In this document: positions 51,966 through 59,730 of the stretch, piece by piece
Position numbering within the stretch: position 1 is the first letter of the stretch
How the letters are laid out: each line of letters begins with the position of its first letter
Source of the DNA: JANQRZ01 sp965215165
GTDB lineage: Bacteria > Bacteroidota > Rhodothermia > Rhodothermales > JANQRZ01
Direction: 5' to 3'
Length of the DNA stretch: 64,000 nucleotides
NCBI GenBank assembly: GCA_965215165.1
Contig: CBDCCX010000006.1
Coordinates: 1,426,001-1,490,000 of the forward strand
Notes under the pieces: model-generated
What the model was told of the DNA's origin: nothing
Databases searched by the model: none
What the model saw: the letters and a program-made list of their open reading frames with translations, nothing else
Made by a program: the position numbers and the translations under genes

Positions 51966-52418
51966 TTACTCTACGATGTGGACGGTGCCACCGGCGGCTT
52001 CGATCTTCTCCTTCGCCGAGGCGCTAAAGGCGTGCGCGGTCACGTCGAGCTTGGCCGAGAGCCGGCCGTCGCCGAGGATCTTGACGCGGTCCTTTTTGTC
52101 GGTCAGCCCGAGCGCTACGAGGGTCTCCGGCGTCACGCTGCCCGACACGCGGCCCTCGTCGATGAGCGTGCTCAGGCGCGAGAGGTTGACCGGCGCGTAG
52201 GTGACGCGGTTCGGATTGCGGAAGCCGACCTTCGGGACCCGGCGCTGGAGCGGCATCTGGCCGCCCTCGAACCACGCCGGGATGCTGGCCCCGGCGCGGC
52301 TCTTCTGGCCCTTGTGGCCCTTGGTGGCGGTGCCTCCTTTGCCGGAGCCTTCGCCACGGCCGATCCGCTTCTTCGATTTGGTCGAACCCTTGGCGGGCTT
52401 CAGGTTACTGAGATCCAT
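51966..52418 (-). CDS. rplO: Ribosomal protein L15
   Basis: 150 residues. MDLSNLKPAKGSTKSKKRIG, GRGEGSGKGGTATKGHKGQKS and VGFRNPNRVTYAPVNLS are diagnostic. Late-assembly protein of the 50S subunit. A perfect CCGCTTC/GAAGCGG hairpin lies in the spacer before it (52441-52456). Confidence 0.97.
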   Translation of the reverse strand: MDLSNLKPAKGSTKSKKRIGRGEGSGKGGTATKGHKGQKSRAGASIPAWFEGGQMPLQRRVPKVGFRNPNRVTYAPVNLSRLSTLIDEGRVSGSVTPETLVALGLTDKKDRVKILGDGRLSAKLDVTAHAFSASAKEKIEAAGGTVHIVE

Positions 52419-52489
52419 CGTTCGTGTTGGCTGGTGTCGCCCGCTTCCCGAAGCGGACTCGCGTGGAGTAAAAGGGAGACCGACTCGGT

Positions 52490-52672
52490 CTACTTGACTT
52501 CCTCGACCGAGACGAGGTGGCTGACCTTGTTGACCATGCCGCGAATCTGCGGCGTGTCCGTCAGCTCGTTGGTCTTGCCGATGCGGCCGAGCCCGAGCGC
52601 TTCGACGGTGCGTTTCTGACCGCCTTGCTGGCCGATGGCGCTGCGGGTCTGGGTGATCTTGAGTGTTGCCAT
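52490..52672 (-). CDS. rpmD: Ribosomal protein L30
   Basis: 60 residues, the bacterial short form. ATLKITQTRSAIGQQGGQKR and LGLGRIGKTNELTDTPQIRG are typical. Between rpsE and rplO as usual in the spc operon. Confidence 0.96.
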   Translation of the reverse strand: MATLKITQTRSAIGQQGGQKRTVEALGLGRIGKTNELTDTPQIRGMVNKVSHLVSVEEVK

Positions 52673-52725
52673 GGTATCGTATAGCGGAGGGCACGGGGCC
52701 CAGTCGGAGAGGGAGAGCGGAGGCG

Positions 52726-53253
52726 CTAGCCGTTGAAGACGCGCGTCACCGAAACGCCGCGGCGCTTGGCGACCTCGCCTGGGTCCTCGAGGCGCTGGAG
52801 CGCGTTGATCGTCGCCGCAACGACGTTGTGCGGGTTGTTCGACCCCTGGCTCTTGGTGAGCACGTCGGTGTAGCCCGCGCATTCGAGCACGGCGCGGACG
52901 CCGCCGCCGGCGATGACGCCCGTCCCCTCGCTCGCGGGCTTGACCAGGACGCGCCCGGCATCCTGAATCCCGATCACGGCGTGCGGGATGGTGCCCTTCT
53001 TCATCGGCACCTTGAACATGTTCTTCTTCGCCGCGTCGGTCCCCTTCGAGATCGCGTCGGCGACCTCGTTGGCCTTGCCGAGTCCGTGCCCAACCGTGCC
53101 TTTGCCGTCGCCGACGACGACGACGGCGTTGAACGAGAAGCGCCGGCCGCCCTTGACGACCTTCGCCACGCGGTTGATGTGCACGAGCCGCTCGATCAGG
53201 TTCTGCCCGTCGGAGGCTTTGGCCTTGCGGCCCCGTCTGCTGTCCTTTGCCAT
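52726..53253 (-). CDS. rpsE: Ribosomal protein S5
   Basis: Decoding-fidelity protein of the 30S subunit; 175 residues. LVHINRVAKVVKGGRRFSFN, VGDGKGTVGHGLGKANEV and GTGVIAGGGVRAVLECAG are the family landmarks. Confidence 0.97.
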   Translation of the reverse strand: MAKDSRRGRKAKASDGQNLIERLVHINRVAKVVKGGRRFSFNAVVVVGDGKGTVGHGLGKANEVADAISKGTDAAKKNMFKVPMKKGTIPHAVIGIQDAGRVLVKPASEGTGVIAGGGVRAVLECAGYTDVLTKSQGSNNPHNVVAATINALQRLEDPGEVAKRRGVSVTRVFNG

Positions 53254-53292
53254 GTCGATGTGCCAGTGCGCCCGGTCGCCCGAGCGCGGTGA

Positions 53293-53652
53293 TTAAAACT
53301 TCAGTCCACCTTCGCGTGCGCCCTCAGCGAGCGCCTTGACGCGGCCGTGGTAGCGGTACCCATTGCGGTCGAACACGACGGTCGCGAGACCCGCCGCTGT
53401 CGCCTTCTCAGCGAGCCGCTTGCCGACGGCCTTGCCGACCTCGACGCGGACACCACCGTCGGAGAGACCGGCCTCGCGGCTCGACGCCGACGCCAGCGTG
53501 CGGCCATCGAGGTCGTCGATGAGTTGGGCGTAGATGTGGTTGTTCGAGCGGAAGACGCTCAGGCGCGGGCGCTCGGCCGTGCCGCTGACCTTGGCGCGGA
53601 CCCGGCGCTTGATGCGCATCCGGTTCTGCACTTTCTTGGGCTGCTTTGCCAT
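53293..53652 (-). CDS. rplR: Ribosomal protein L18
   Basis: Binds 5S rRNA; 119 residues. RMRIKRRVRAKVSGTAERPR, LSVFRSNNHIYAQLIDD and VVFDRNGYRYHGRVKALAEG are typical. A CGGGC/GCCCG hairpin (53705-53718) lies in the spacer to rplF. Confidence 0.96.
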   Translation of the reverse strand: MAKQPKKVQNRMRIKRRVRAKVSGTAERPRLSVFRSNNHIYAQLIDDLDGRTLASASSREAGLSDGGVRVEVGKAVGKRLAEKATAAGLATVVFDRNGYRYHGRVKALAEGAREGGLKF

Positions 53653-53723
53653 GTTGGTTCAGGTCTCGGCGGGAAGATTTCCGACCCTCCCGCGCTTGTG
53701 AGATCGGGCTTGCGCCCGGTGAG

Positions 53724-54278
53724 TTATCGTGCGGCCGTCTTGCCAGCCTTGCGCCGGACGTACTCGCCGACGTAGCGGACGCCCTTGCCCTTGTATGGCT
53801 CGGGCGGACGGAGGGAGCGGATCTTGGCTGCCACCTGCCCGACCATCTGCTTGTCGATCCCCTCGATGGTCACGAGAGGGTTCTTGCCACGCGCCGCCTC
53901 GGTCGTGATCTCGATGCCGTCGGGCGGGAGGAAGAAGATGGGGTGCGAGAAGCCGAGCGCGAGCTCGAGCACGCCGTTGTTGACCTCGGCGCGGTACCCG
54001 ACCCCGATCACCTCGAGCTGCTTCTTGTAGCCCTCGGTGACGCCGATCACGGCGTTGTCGATCAGCGAGCGGTACAGCCCGTGCATCGCGCGGTGGCGCT
54101 GCTGCTCGGTCGGCCGCTCGACGACGATTTCGTCCTCCTCCACGCGGACCGTGAGGTCAGGGTCGATGGGAACGTGGAGTTCGCCCTTCGGGCCTTTGGC
54201 CGTCACCACGTTGTTGTCGGCGACGGTCACGGTGACGCCGTCGAGGACTGGGATGGGCTGCTTTCCAATGCGAGACAT
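53724..54278 (-). CDS. rplF: Ribosomal protein L6
   Basis: 184 residues with two repeated RNA-binding domains. MSRIGKQPIPVLDGVTV and the C-terminal IRSLRPPEPYKGKGVRYVGE are diagnostic. Located near the factor-binding site of the 50S subunit. Confidence 0.97.
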   Translation of the reverse strand: MSRIGKQPIPVLDGVTVTVADNNVVTAKGPKGELHVPIDPDLTVRVEEDEIVVERPTEQQRHRAMHGLYRSLIDNAVIGVTEGYKKQLEVIGVGYRAEVNNGVLELALGFSHPIFFLPPDGIEITTEAARGKNPLVTIEGIDKQMVGQVAAKIRSLRPPEPYKGKGVRYVGEYVRRKAGKTAAR

Positions 54279-54294
54279 GAGGGTTGCTAGTTGT

Positions 54295-54374
54295 TGGTGG
54301 TTAGTCGTTGGTGGTCCGTGTTGGCCTCAGCGGTGAGCCGGGCCTCCCTACGAACCACTGTTCACTATCCACTA
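54295..54374. repeat. Spacer inverted repeat, GGTGGTTAGT type (rpsH-rplF)
   Basis: The 26-base arm at 54295-54320 (starting TGGTGGTTAGTCG) matches the complement of 54349-54374 at about 18 of 26 positions. Similar in style to the spacer before nhaC. Confidence 0.65.
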
Positions 54375-54375
54375 T

Positions 54376-54777
54376 CTAAAACACTTCGGCGAGGACTTCG
54401 CCGCCGATACCGGCGCGGCGGGCTTCCTTGTCGGTCATCACCCCGCGCGAGGTCGAGACGATGGCGACGCCGAGGCCGTTGCGAACGCGCGGCAGGTCGT
54501 CGGAGCCGACGTAGCGGCGGAGACCCGGCTTGGAGACGCGCTTCATCGAGTGGATGACCGGATCGCCGCCGCGCTGGTACTTGAGGTAGACGCGGAGCAG
54601 GCCCTGCTTGCCGTCGTCGACGTTGAGGTAATTCTTGACGTATCCCTTGTCCATCAGGATTTGCGTCATCGCCCGCTTAACCTTCGAAGCCGGAATGTCG
54701 GTGTAGGGGTGGCGGGCCTTCTGCGCGTTGCGAAGCCGCGCGAGGTAGTCCGCGATGGGATCGGTGATGCCGCTCAT
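54376..54777 (-). CDS. rpsH: Ribosomal protein S8
   Basis: 133 residues from ATG 54777 (MSGITDPIADYLARLRNAQ). The C-terminal GLGVAIVSTSRGVMTDKEAR is diagnostic. Binds the central domain of 16S rRNA; in other bacteria it represses the spc operon. The longer reading includes a spacer repeat and is rejected. Confidence 0.97.
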   Translation of the reverse strand: MSGITDPIADYLARLRNAQKARHPYTDIPASKVKRAMTQILMDKGYVKNYLNVDDGKQGLLRVYLKYQRGGDPVIHSMKRVSKPGLRRYVGSDDLPRVRNGLGVAIVSTSRGVMTDKEARRAGIGGEVLAEVF

Positions 54778-54814
54778 TCGATTGGGGAGTTTGGATAGGC
54801 TGCGCCGAGCCTTC

Positions 54815-54884
54815 GGGTTTTGGATTTTGGATTCTGAGGACGGCCGAGCAAAGCGCCCAGTCCACAATCGAAAATCAGAAACCC
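54815..54884. repeat. Spacer inverted repeat, GATTTTGG type (rpsN-rpsH)
   Basis: The 22-base arm 54815-54836 (GGGTTTTGGATTTTGG...) matches the complement of 54863-54884 at about 18 of 22 positions. Confidence 0.75.
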
Positions 54885-54893
54885 AAAGTGGAG

Positions 54894-55163
54894 CTACCAG
54901 CTTGCTTTCTTGACGCCGGGAATTTTGCCGGAGAGGGCCATCTCACGAAAGACGATGCGCGAGACACCGAACTTCCGCATGTAGGCTCGGGAGCGGCCGG
55001 TGAGGGCACAGCGGTTGTTGAGGCGGACGGGGCTCGCGTCGCGCGGGAGCTTCTGCAAGCCTTCCCAGTCGCCAGCCTTTTTCATCTTCTTGCGCCGCTC
55101 GGCGTACTTCGCCACTGTCTTGCGGCGCTTCTTCTCTCTAGCGATCCAGCTCGTCTTTGCCAT
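54894..55163 (-). CDS. rpsN: Ribosomal protein S14
   Basis: 89 residues, the long zinc-free form: MAKTSWIAREKKRRKTVAKY and NRCALTGRSRAYMRKFGVSR, without CxxC pairs. Confidence 0.96.
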   Translation of the reverse strand: MAKTSWIAREKKRRKTVAKYAERRKKMKKAGDWEGLQKLPRDASPVRLNNRCALTGRSRAYMRKFGVSRIVFREMALSGKIPGVKKASW

Positions 55164-55215
55164 AGTCTCGGTGTAGTCGTTGATTCAGGTAGGGGCGCGG
55201 TGTGCCGTGTCCGTA

Positions 55216-55791
55216 CTAGGCGGCCTCGGCCTCTTCGCGGCGGACAAAAGGCATCCCGAGCGCCTTGAGGAGCGCGAGCGCCTCGGCGTCCGTGTCAGCG
55301 GTCGTGACGAACGTCACGTCGAGGCCACTGATGCTGTCCACCTCATCGATGTTGATCTCGGGGAAGATGATCTGCTCCTTCACGCCGAGCGTGTAGTTGC
55401 CGCGCCCGTCGAAGGACCGGTCTGGGACGCCGCGAAAGTCGCGCACGGACGGGAGAGCGAGCGTGACCAAGCGGTCCATAAACTCCCACATCCGGTCGCC
55501 CCGCAGCGTGACGCTCGTGCCGACCGGCATTCCCTCGCGGAGCTTGAAGTTGGAGATGCTCTTGCGCGCGCGGCGGACGACCGGCTGCTGCCCGGTGATC
55601 GTGCGAAGCTCCTCAACGGCGTCGTCGAGAACTTTTTTCGTCACGGCCGCTTCGCCAACGCCTTTGTTGACGGAGATCTTGACGAGGCGCGGGACCTGCA
55701 TCGTGTTGTCGTAGCCGAACTGCTTGGTCAGCGCTTCGACGATCTCGTCGTTGTAGCGCTGCTTCAGCCGGGGGATGTAATTCTCTTCCAT
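55216..55791 (-). CDS. rplE: Ribosomal protein L5
   Basis: Binds 5S rRNA and contacts P-site tRNA; 191 residues. YNDEIVEALTKQFGYDN, ISVNKGVGEAAVTKKVLDDA and GLDVTFVTTADTDAEALALL are typical. Confidence 0.97.
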   Translation of the reverse strand: MEENYIPRLKQRYNDEIVEALTKQFGYDNTMQVPRLVKISVNKGVGEAAVTKKVLDDAVEELRTITGQQPVVRRARKSISNFKLREGMPVGTSVTLRGDRMWEFMDRLVTLALPSVRDFRGVPDRSFDGRGNYTLGVKEQIIFPEINIDEVDSISGLDVTFVTTADTDAEALALLKALGMPFVRREEAEAA

Positions 55792-55885
55792 GATCTTCTT
55801 CGTTCTTCAGGCAGCTCACTTTCGAGCCAGGACAGACAGCGGAAACGGGTAAGGTCAGTGCGTGTTTTTAAAGGTCTGCCGAAAC

Positions 55886-56257
55886 TCAGCTGTCCAGCTC
55901 TTCGCCGGTCGTCTTAGCGACGCGGACCCACCGTCCCTTCCCGGTCTCGGGGTCCTCGATCCGCTTGCGGCCGACGCGCGTCGGCGCGCCGTTGCCATCG
56001 ACCGGCAGCACGTTCGAGAGGTGGACGGGGAACTCGCGCTCGATCCGGCCGCCCTGCGGGTTGGCCTGGTTCGGCTTGGTGTGGCGGACGCGGACGTTGA
56101 CGCCCTCGACCACCACGCGGCCGGTTTTGGGGTAGACTTTGAGCACGCGCCCGGCGAAGCCTTTCTCGCGGGGCTGGATGCCGGTGATCGCTTTCGTCAG
56201 GGCAACCGTGTCACCCTTTTTGACGTGGAGCTTCTTGCTGACGTTTTTCTTCTGCAT
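55886..56257 (-). CDS. rplX: Ribosomal protein L24
   Basis: Assembly initiator of the 50S subunit; 123 residues. The KOW motif region KKGDTVALTKAITGIQPREK and KVYPKTGRVVVEGVNVRVRH are clear. The C-terminal ~20 residues are slightly longer than usual. Confidence 0.96.
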   Translation of the reverse strand: MQKKNVSKKLHVKKGDTVALTKAITGIQPREKGFAGRVLKVYPKTGRVVVEGVNVRVRHTKPNQANPQGGRIEREFPVHLSNVLPVDGNGAPTRVGRKRIEDPETGKGRWVRVAKTTGEELDS

Positions 56258-56266
56258 GACAGGTTG

Positions 56267-56331
56267 GTTTCTGGTTTCTGGTTTCTAGCTTGGTCGTCCT
56301 GATGGCTCCGGCATAACCGGAAACTAGAAAC
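56267..56331. repeat. Spacer inverted repeat, GTTTCTGG type (rplN-rplX)
   Basis: GTTTCTGGTTTCTGGTT (56267-56283) matches the complement of AACCGGAAACTAGAAAC (56315-56331) at 15 of 17 positions. Confidence 0.75.
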
Positions 56332-56342
56332 TGCAAACTCGA

Positions 56343-56711
56343 TCAGAGCACCTCGGGGGCGAGGGAGACGATCCGCATGAACTGCTTCTCGCGCAGCTCC
56401 CGCGCGACGGGACCGAAGATGCGGGTGCCGCGCGGCTCGTCGGCGTCATTGAGGAGCACGGCGGCGTTCTCGTCGAAGCGGATGTACGAGCCGTCCGGGC
56501 GTCGGTACTCCTTGCGGGTCCGCACCACGACGGCGTGCGACACCTCGCCTTTCTTGACGTTGCCACCGGGGACGGCGCTCTTGACCGAGACGACGATCTT
56601 GTCGCCGATCCGGGCGTAGCGCCGGCCGCTGCCGCCGAGGACGCGGATGCAGAGAACCTCTTTAGCTCCCGAGTTGTCCGCTACCGCGAGTCTGGACTCT
56701 TGCTGAATCAT
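56343..56711 (-). CDS. rplN: Ribosomal protein L14
   Basis: 122 residues from ATG 56711 (MIQQESRLAVADNSGAKEV). CIRVLGGSGRRYARIGDKIV and FGPVARELREKQFMRIVSLA are diagnostic. The longer in-frame reading crosses the spacer repeat and is rejected. Confidence 0.97.
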   Translation of the reverse strand: MIQQESRLAVADNSGAKEVLCIRVLGGSGRRYARIGDKIVVSVKSAVPGGNVKKGEVSHAVVVRTRKEYRRPDGSYIRFDENAAVLLNDADEPRGTRIFGPVARELREKQFMRIVSLAPEVL

Positions 56712-56720
56712 GTCTTTGAG

Positions 56721-56793
56721 AGTTTCTGGTTTCTGGTTTTCGGTTTCTGGTTTGTCGGCCTGGTCGCTCTCACTCAACTAAAAACCAGAAACT
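56721..56793. repeat. Spacer inverted repeat, GTTTCTGG type (rpsQ-rplN)
   Basis: Perfect 12-base arms AGTTTCTGGTTT (56721-56732) and AAACCAGAAACT (56782-56793), with two further GTTTCTGG copies and one ACTAGAAACT. Confidence 0.8.
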
Positions 56794-56808
56794 GCGAACT
56801 AGAAACTG

Positions 56809-57201
56809 TTACTTGGCGCGTTCGACGATCTCGACGAGACGCCAGCGCTTGTTCTTGCTCATCGGGCGCATCTCCATGATGCGGACGGTGTCGCCGGCCC
56901 CGGCGTCGTTGGTCTCGTCGTGGGCCATCAGCTTGGTCGTCTGCTTGATGAACTTGCCGTAGATCGGGTGCTTCACCTGACGCTGGATGCCGACCGTGAT
57001 GGTCTTGTCCATCTTGTCGGAGACGACGAGGCCGACGCGCTCCTTGCGGGCGTTGCGACCCTTCGGCTCGGCCGGCTCGGCATCGCCAACCGGCACGGGA
57101 GCCGGTGGGACATCGACCGCCTCGGTGGGCACGTCGGTCGCCTCAGCCACTTGGGCCTCAACGGACGAGGGGTTCTGCTCTTCGGTGGTATTGGGTTCCA
57201 T
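56809..57201 (-). CDS. rpsQ: Ribosomal protein S17 with acidic N-terminal extension
   Basis: Residues ~50-130 are a standard S17 (RKERVGLVVSDKMDKTITVG, KHPIYGKFIKQTTKLMAHDE). The first ~50 residues are an added acidic, Pro/Ala/Val-rich stretch (MEPNTTEEQNPSSVEAQVAE...). ATG 57201 is in a good position; a normal-length start at the S17 core has no ATG. The extension is probably disordered and surface-exposed on the 30S subunit. Confidence 0.95.
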   Translation of the reverse strand: MEPNTTEEQNPSSVEAQVAEATDVPTEAVDVPPAPVPVGDAEPAEPKGRNARKERVGLVVSDKMDKTITVGIQRQVKHPIYGKFIKQTTKLMAHDETNDAGAGDTVRIMEMRPMSKNKRWRLVEIVERAK

Positions 57202-57217
57202 AGCGGTGTCGGTTCGC

Positions 57218-57240
57218 TTGGTAGGCCGTGACCCTACCAA
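57218..57240. repeat. Short spacer inverted repeat (rpmC-rpsQ)
   Basis: Perfect 8-base arms TTGGTAGG (57218-57225) / CCTACCAA (57233-57240). Confidence 0.65.
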
Positions 57241-57260
57241 CTACGAGGAGAAAAAGTCGC

Positions 57261-57467
57261 TCAGGTGGTCTGAGTAACGGGTCCCTGCTTCTGCTTGAGA
57301 ATGGTCTTGAGGCGGGCGACCTCGCGGCGCTTGCGCCGGAGCACGAGCGGGTCTTCGAGCTGAGCAATCGCGTGCTGGAATGTCAGCACGTCGAGGTCGT
57401 GCTCCTCGTCGCGGATACGCTGCTCGATTTCCGAGGCGGAGAGGTCGCAGACTTCTTTGGCTTTCAT
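57261..57467 (-). CDS. rpmC: Ribosomal protein L29
   Basis: 68 residues from ATG 57467 (MKAKEVCDLSASEIEQRIRD). HAIAQLEDPLVLRRKRREVARLKT-type helix pair is typical. Sits by the peptide exit tunnel. Confidence 0.95.
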   Translation of the reverse strand: MKAKEVCDLSASEIEQRIRDEEHDLDVLTFQHAIAQLEDPLVLRRKRREVARLKTILKQKQGPVTQTT

Positions 57468-57497
57468 GGAGGGCGAGTTTCTGGTGTCTCGTTTCTC

Positions 57498-57546
57498 GTT
57501 CCTGGTTTGCTGAGTCAGTCTTCTCGCTCGACTGGAAACCAGAAAC
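57498..57546. repeat. Spacer inverted repeat, GTTTCTGG type (rplP-rpmC)
   Basis: GTTCCTGGTTT (57498-57508) matches the complement of AAACCAGAAAC (57536-57546) at 10 of 11 positions; more GTTTCTGG/CTAGAAAC copies extend it on both sides. Confidence 0.75.
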
Positions 57547-57563
57547 CGCAAGCTAGAAACTTG

Positions 57564-58004
57564 TTACTGTTTGCGGACGGCGACGGGGGCGACGTAGTCC
57601 GGGCGGACGACGAACTTGGTCTTGACCGGCAGCTTGTACTGGGCCAGCGCCATGGCCTCGCGTGCGAGGTCTTCCGGCACGCCGGCCAGCTCGAACAGGA
57701 TACGGCCCGGCTTAACGACGGCGACGAAATGCTCCGGCGAGCCCTTGCCCTTGCCCATGCGGGTCTCGGCGGGCTTCCTGGTGATGGGCTTGTCCGGGAA
57801 GATGCGGATCCAGACCTTCCCGGTGCGCTTGATCTTGCGCGTGATCGCGATGCGGCACGCTTCGATCTGGCGGCTCGTGATCCAGCCCGGCTCGAGCGTC
57901 TTGATGGCGAAGTCCCCGAAGTTGACTCGGGCACCGCGCTGCGCTATTCCCTTGACGCGGCCCTTCTGCATCTTGCGGAACTTGGTGCGCTTGGGCATCA
58001 ACAT
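57564..58004 (-). CDS. rplP: Ribosomal protein L16
   Basis: 146 residues. MLMPKRTKFRKMQKGRVKG, ARVNFGDFAIKTLEPGWITS and RIFPDKPITRKPAETRMGKG are diagnostic. Helps position A-site tRNA. Confidence 0.97.
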   Translation of the reverse strand: MLMPKRTKFRKMQKGRVKGIAQRGARVNFGDFAIKTLEPGWITSRQIEACRIAITRKIKRTGKVWIRIFPDKPITRKPAETRMGKGKGSPEHFVAVVKPGRILFELAGVPEDLAREAMALAQYKLPVKTKFVVRPDYVAPVAVRKQ

Positions 58005-58055
58005 GGCAGTAGAATCGGTTTAGTCCAACGTAGAAATGGGTTTCGAAAGGAGGGG

Positions 58056-58877
58056 CTAGCCGCGACGCGGACGGCGACCGCCGCCCCCACCGCCGCTGTC
58101 TTCGCTGCGGCCTCCGCGGCCGCCTCGCCCACCGCGGCCTCCTTCGCCACCCCGACCACCTCGCTCCCCGCGCTCGCCTCGGCGGCGCTCCGGCGGCGGA
58201 GCCGACATCTGCTGCTGGCGCTGCGCTTGGGCGTTTGGGCTGAGGTCGGGCTTGCCGAGAATCTCGCCCCGGTAGATCCAGACCTTCACGCCGGTCGTGC
58301 CCTGGATCGTGTAGGCCGTCGCCTCGGCGTAGTCGATGTCGGCGCGCATGGTGTGGAGCGGGACGCGGCCCTCGAGGTACTGCTCGGTGCGGCTCATCTC
58401 GGCCCCGCCGAGCCGGCCGCCGAGGCGGATGCGGATGCCCTCGGCCCCCATACGCATGGCAGCGGAGAGCGACTGCTTCATCGCGCGGCGGAACGAGACG
58501 CGGCCCTCGAGCTGCTGCGCGATGTTCTGCGCGACCAGCGAGGCGTCCACCTCCGGCCGCTTGATCTCGTTGATGTTGATCTGGATGTCCTTGTCGGTGA
58601 GCTGCTTGATCTCCTCGCGCAGCTTCTCGACCTCGGTCCCACCGCGCCCGATGATGACCCCCGGACGGCTCGTGTGAAGCGTCAGGATGATCCGCTTCGG
58701 CGTCCGCTCGATGACCACGCGGCTCAGGCCGGCGCGCTTCAGGCGGGCGTCGAGGTAGCGGCGGATCTCCTCGTCCTCAACGAGCTTCTCGGCGTAGCTG
58801 CCGTCGGTGTACCAGTTGGAGTCCCAGCCGCGGATGACTCCGAGGCGAAACCCGATAGGATTGATCTTCTGACCCAA
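58056..58877 (-). CDS. rpsC: Ribosomal protein S3 with Arg/Gly-rich tail
   Basis: Residues 1-215 are a normal S3 with its KH domain (MGQKINPIGFRLGVIRGWDS, VIIGRGGTEVEKLREEIKQL). About 58 more residues form a Gln/Pro then Arg/Gly-rich tail with repeated GGRGG units (ERGGRGGEGGRGGRGG). It sits at the mRNA entry channel, so the tail could touch mRNA (inference). Confidence 0.96.
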   Translation of the reverse strand: MGQKINPIGFRLGVIRGWDSNWYTDGSYAEKLVEDEEIRRYLDARLKRAGLSRVVIERTPKRIILTLHTSRPGVIIGRGGTEVEKLREEIKQLTDKDIQININEIKRPEVDASLVAQNIAQQLEGRVSFRRAMKQSLSAAMRMGAEGIRIRLGGRLGGAEMSRTEQYLEGRVPLHTMRADIDYAEATAYTIQGTTGVKVWIYRGEILGKPDLSPNAQAQRQQQMSAPPPERRRGERGERGGRGGEGGRGGRGGRGGRSEDSGGGGGGRRPRRG

Positions 58878-58915
58878 AATGCTATCCTCTGCGTGTGCTC
58901 TGGAAGGGGGTGGTG

Positions 58916-59278
58916 CTAGGCGTCGGTCTCGGCCTCGGCGCGCGTGGCGACGACGACCGTGAGGTGGCTGTTGCGCTTCTTGATGCGGTGGGCGCGCCCG
59001 CGCGAGACCGGCTGGAACCGCTTGAAGACCGGAGCGGCGTCGACAAAAATCTCGCTCACGACCAGCCCCTCCTCGTCCACCCGCTCGTCCTCGTTCTGGT
59101 CGAAGAGGTTGTGCACGGCCGACTGGATCGTCTTCTCGATCGGCGTCGCCGCCTTCTGGGGCAGGAAGTGGAGCGTATTCAGGGCGTCGGTGACCGGCTT
59201 GCCGCGCACCTGATCGGCGACGATGCGCATCTTGCGCGGCGAGGAGCGGATGAACCGCAGCTTGGCTCTGGCTTGCAT
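58916..59278 (-). CDS. rplV: Ribosomal protein L22
   Basis: 120 residues from ATG 59278 (MQARAKLRFIRSSPRKMRIV). VFKRFQPVSRGRAHRIKKRN is the tunnel-lining hairpin. Confidence 0.96.
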   Translation of the reverse strand: MQARAKLRFIRSSPRKMRIVADQVRGKPVTDALNTLHFLPQKAATPIEKTIQSAVHNLFDQNEDERVDEEGLVVSEIFVDAAPVFKRFQPVSRGRAHRIKKRNSHLTVVVATRAEAETDA

Positions 59279-59303
59279 GGGAGGTTGGGATTGGGGGTTG
59301 TGG

Positions 59304-59333
59304 GCTCGGGGTCGTTCTCTCAGAACCCCGAGC
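59304..59333. repeat. Spacer inverted repeat (rpsS-rplV)
   Basis: Perfect 9-base arms GCTCGGGGT (59304-59312) / ACCCCGAGC (59325-59333), preceded by GGGATTGGGGGTTGTGG in the style of the tuf-rpsJ spacer. Confidence 0.7.
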
Positions 59334-59351
59334 ACAGAACTCAGAACCGAA

Positions 59352-59630
59352 CTAGCGGCGCTTGTCGACCTTGGTGCCGGCATGGCCGCGGAAGGTCCGC
59401 GTCGGCGAGAACTCGCCGAGCTTGTGGCCCACCATGTTCTCGGTGACGTAGACCGGGATGAACTGCTTGCCGTTGTGGACGGCGAAGGTGTGGCCGACGA
59501 ACTCGGGCGTGATCATTGAGCCGCGGCTCCAGGTTTTGATGACCTTCTTGCGGGTGCTCCCGTTCATCTCGTCCACCTTGCGCTGGAGCTTGTAGTGGAC
59601 GAAGGGGCCTTTCTTGAGCGAACGTGCCAT
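59352..59630 (-). CDS. rpsS: Ribosomal protein S19
   Basis: 92 residues from ATG 59630 (MARSLKKGPFVHYKLQRKVD). TWSRGSMITPEFVGHTFAVH and HKLGEFSPTRTFRGHAGTKV are diagnostic. Confidence 0.97.
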   Translation of the reverse strand: MARSLKKGPFVHYKLQRKVDEMNGSTRKKVIKTWSRGSMITPEFVGHTFAVHNGKQFIPVYVTENMVGHKLGEFSPTRTFRGHAGTKVDKRR

Positions 59631-59649
59631 GAGTCGATTGGGGATTTCT

Positions 59650-59730
59650 GATTCTGGATTCTGGAGTTTCCTGATCGGGCGAGCGGGGTGTCCACTCCCT
59701 AACCGGAAGTCCAAGCTCTAGAATCGAATC
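59650..59730. repeat. Spacer inverted repeat, GATTCTGG type (rplB-rpsS)
   Basis: GATTCTGGATTCTGGAG (59650-59666) pairs imperfectly with CTCTAGAATCGAATC (59716-59730), which runs into the rplB stop. Confidence 0.6.
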
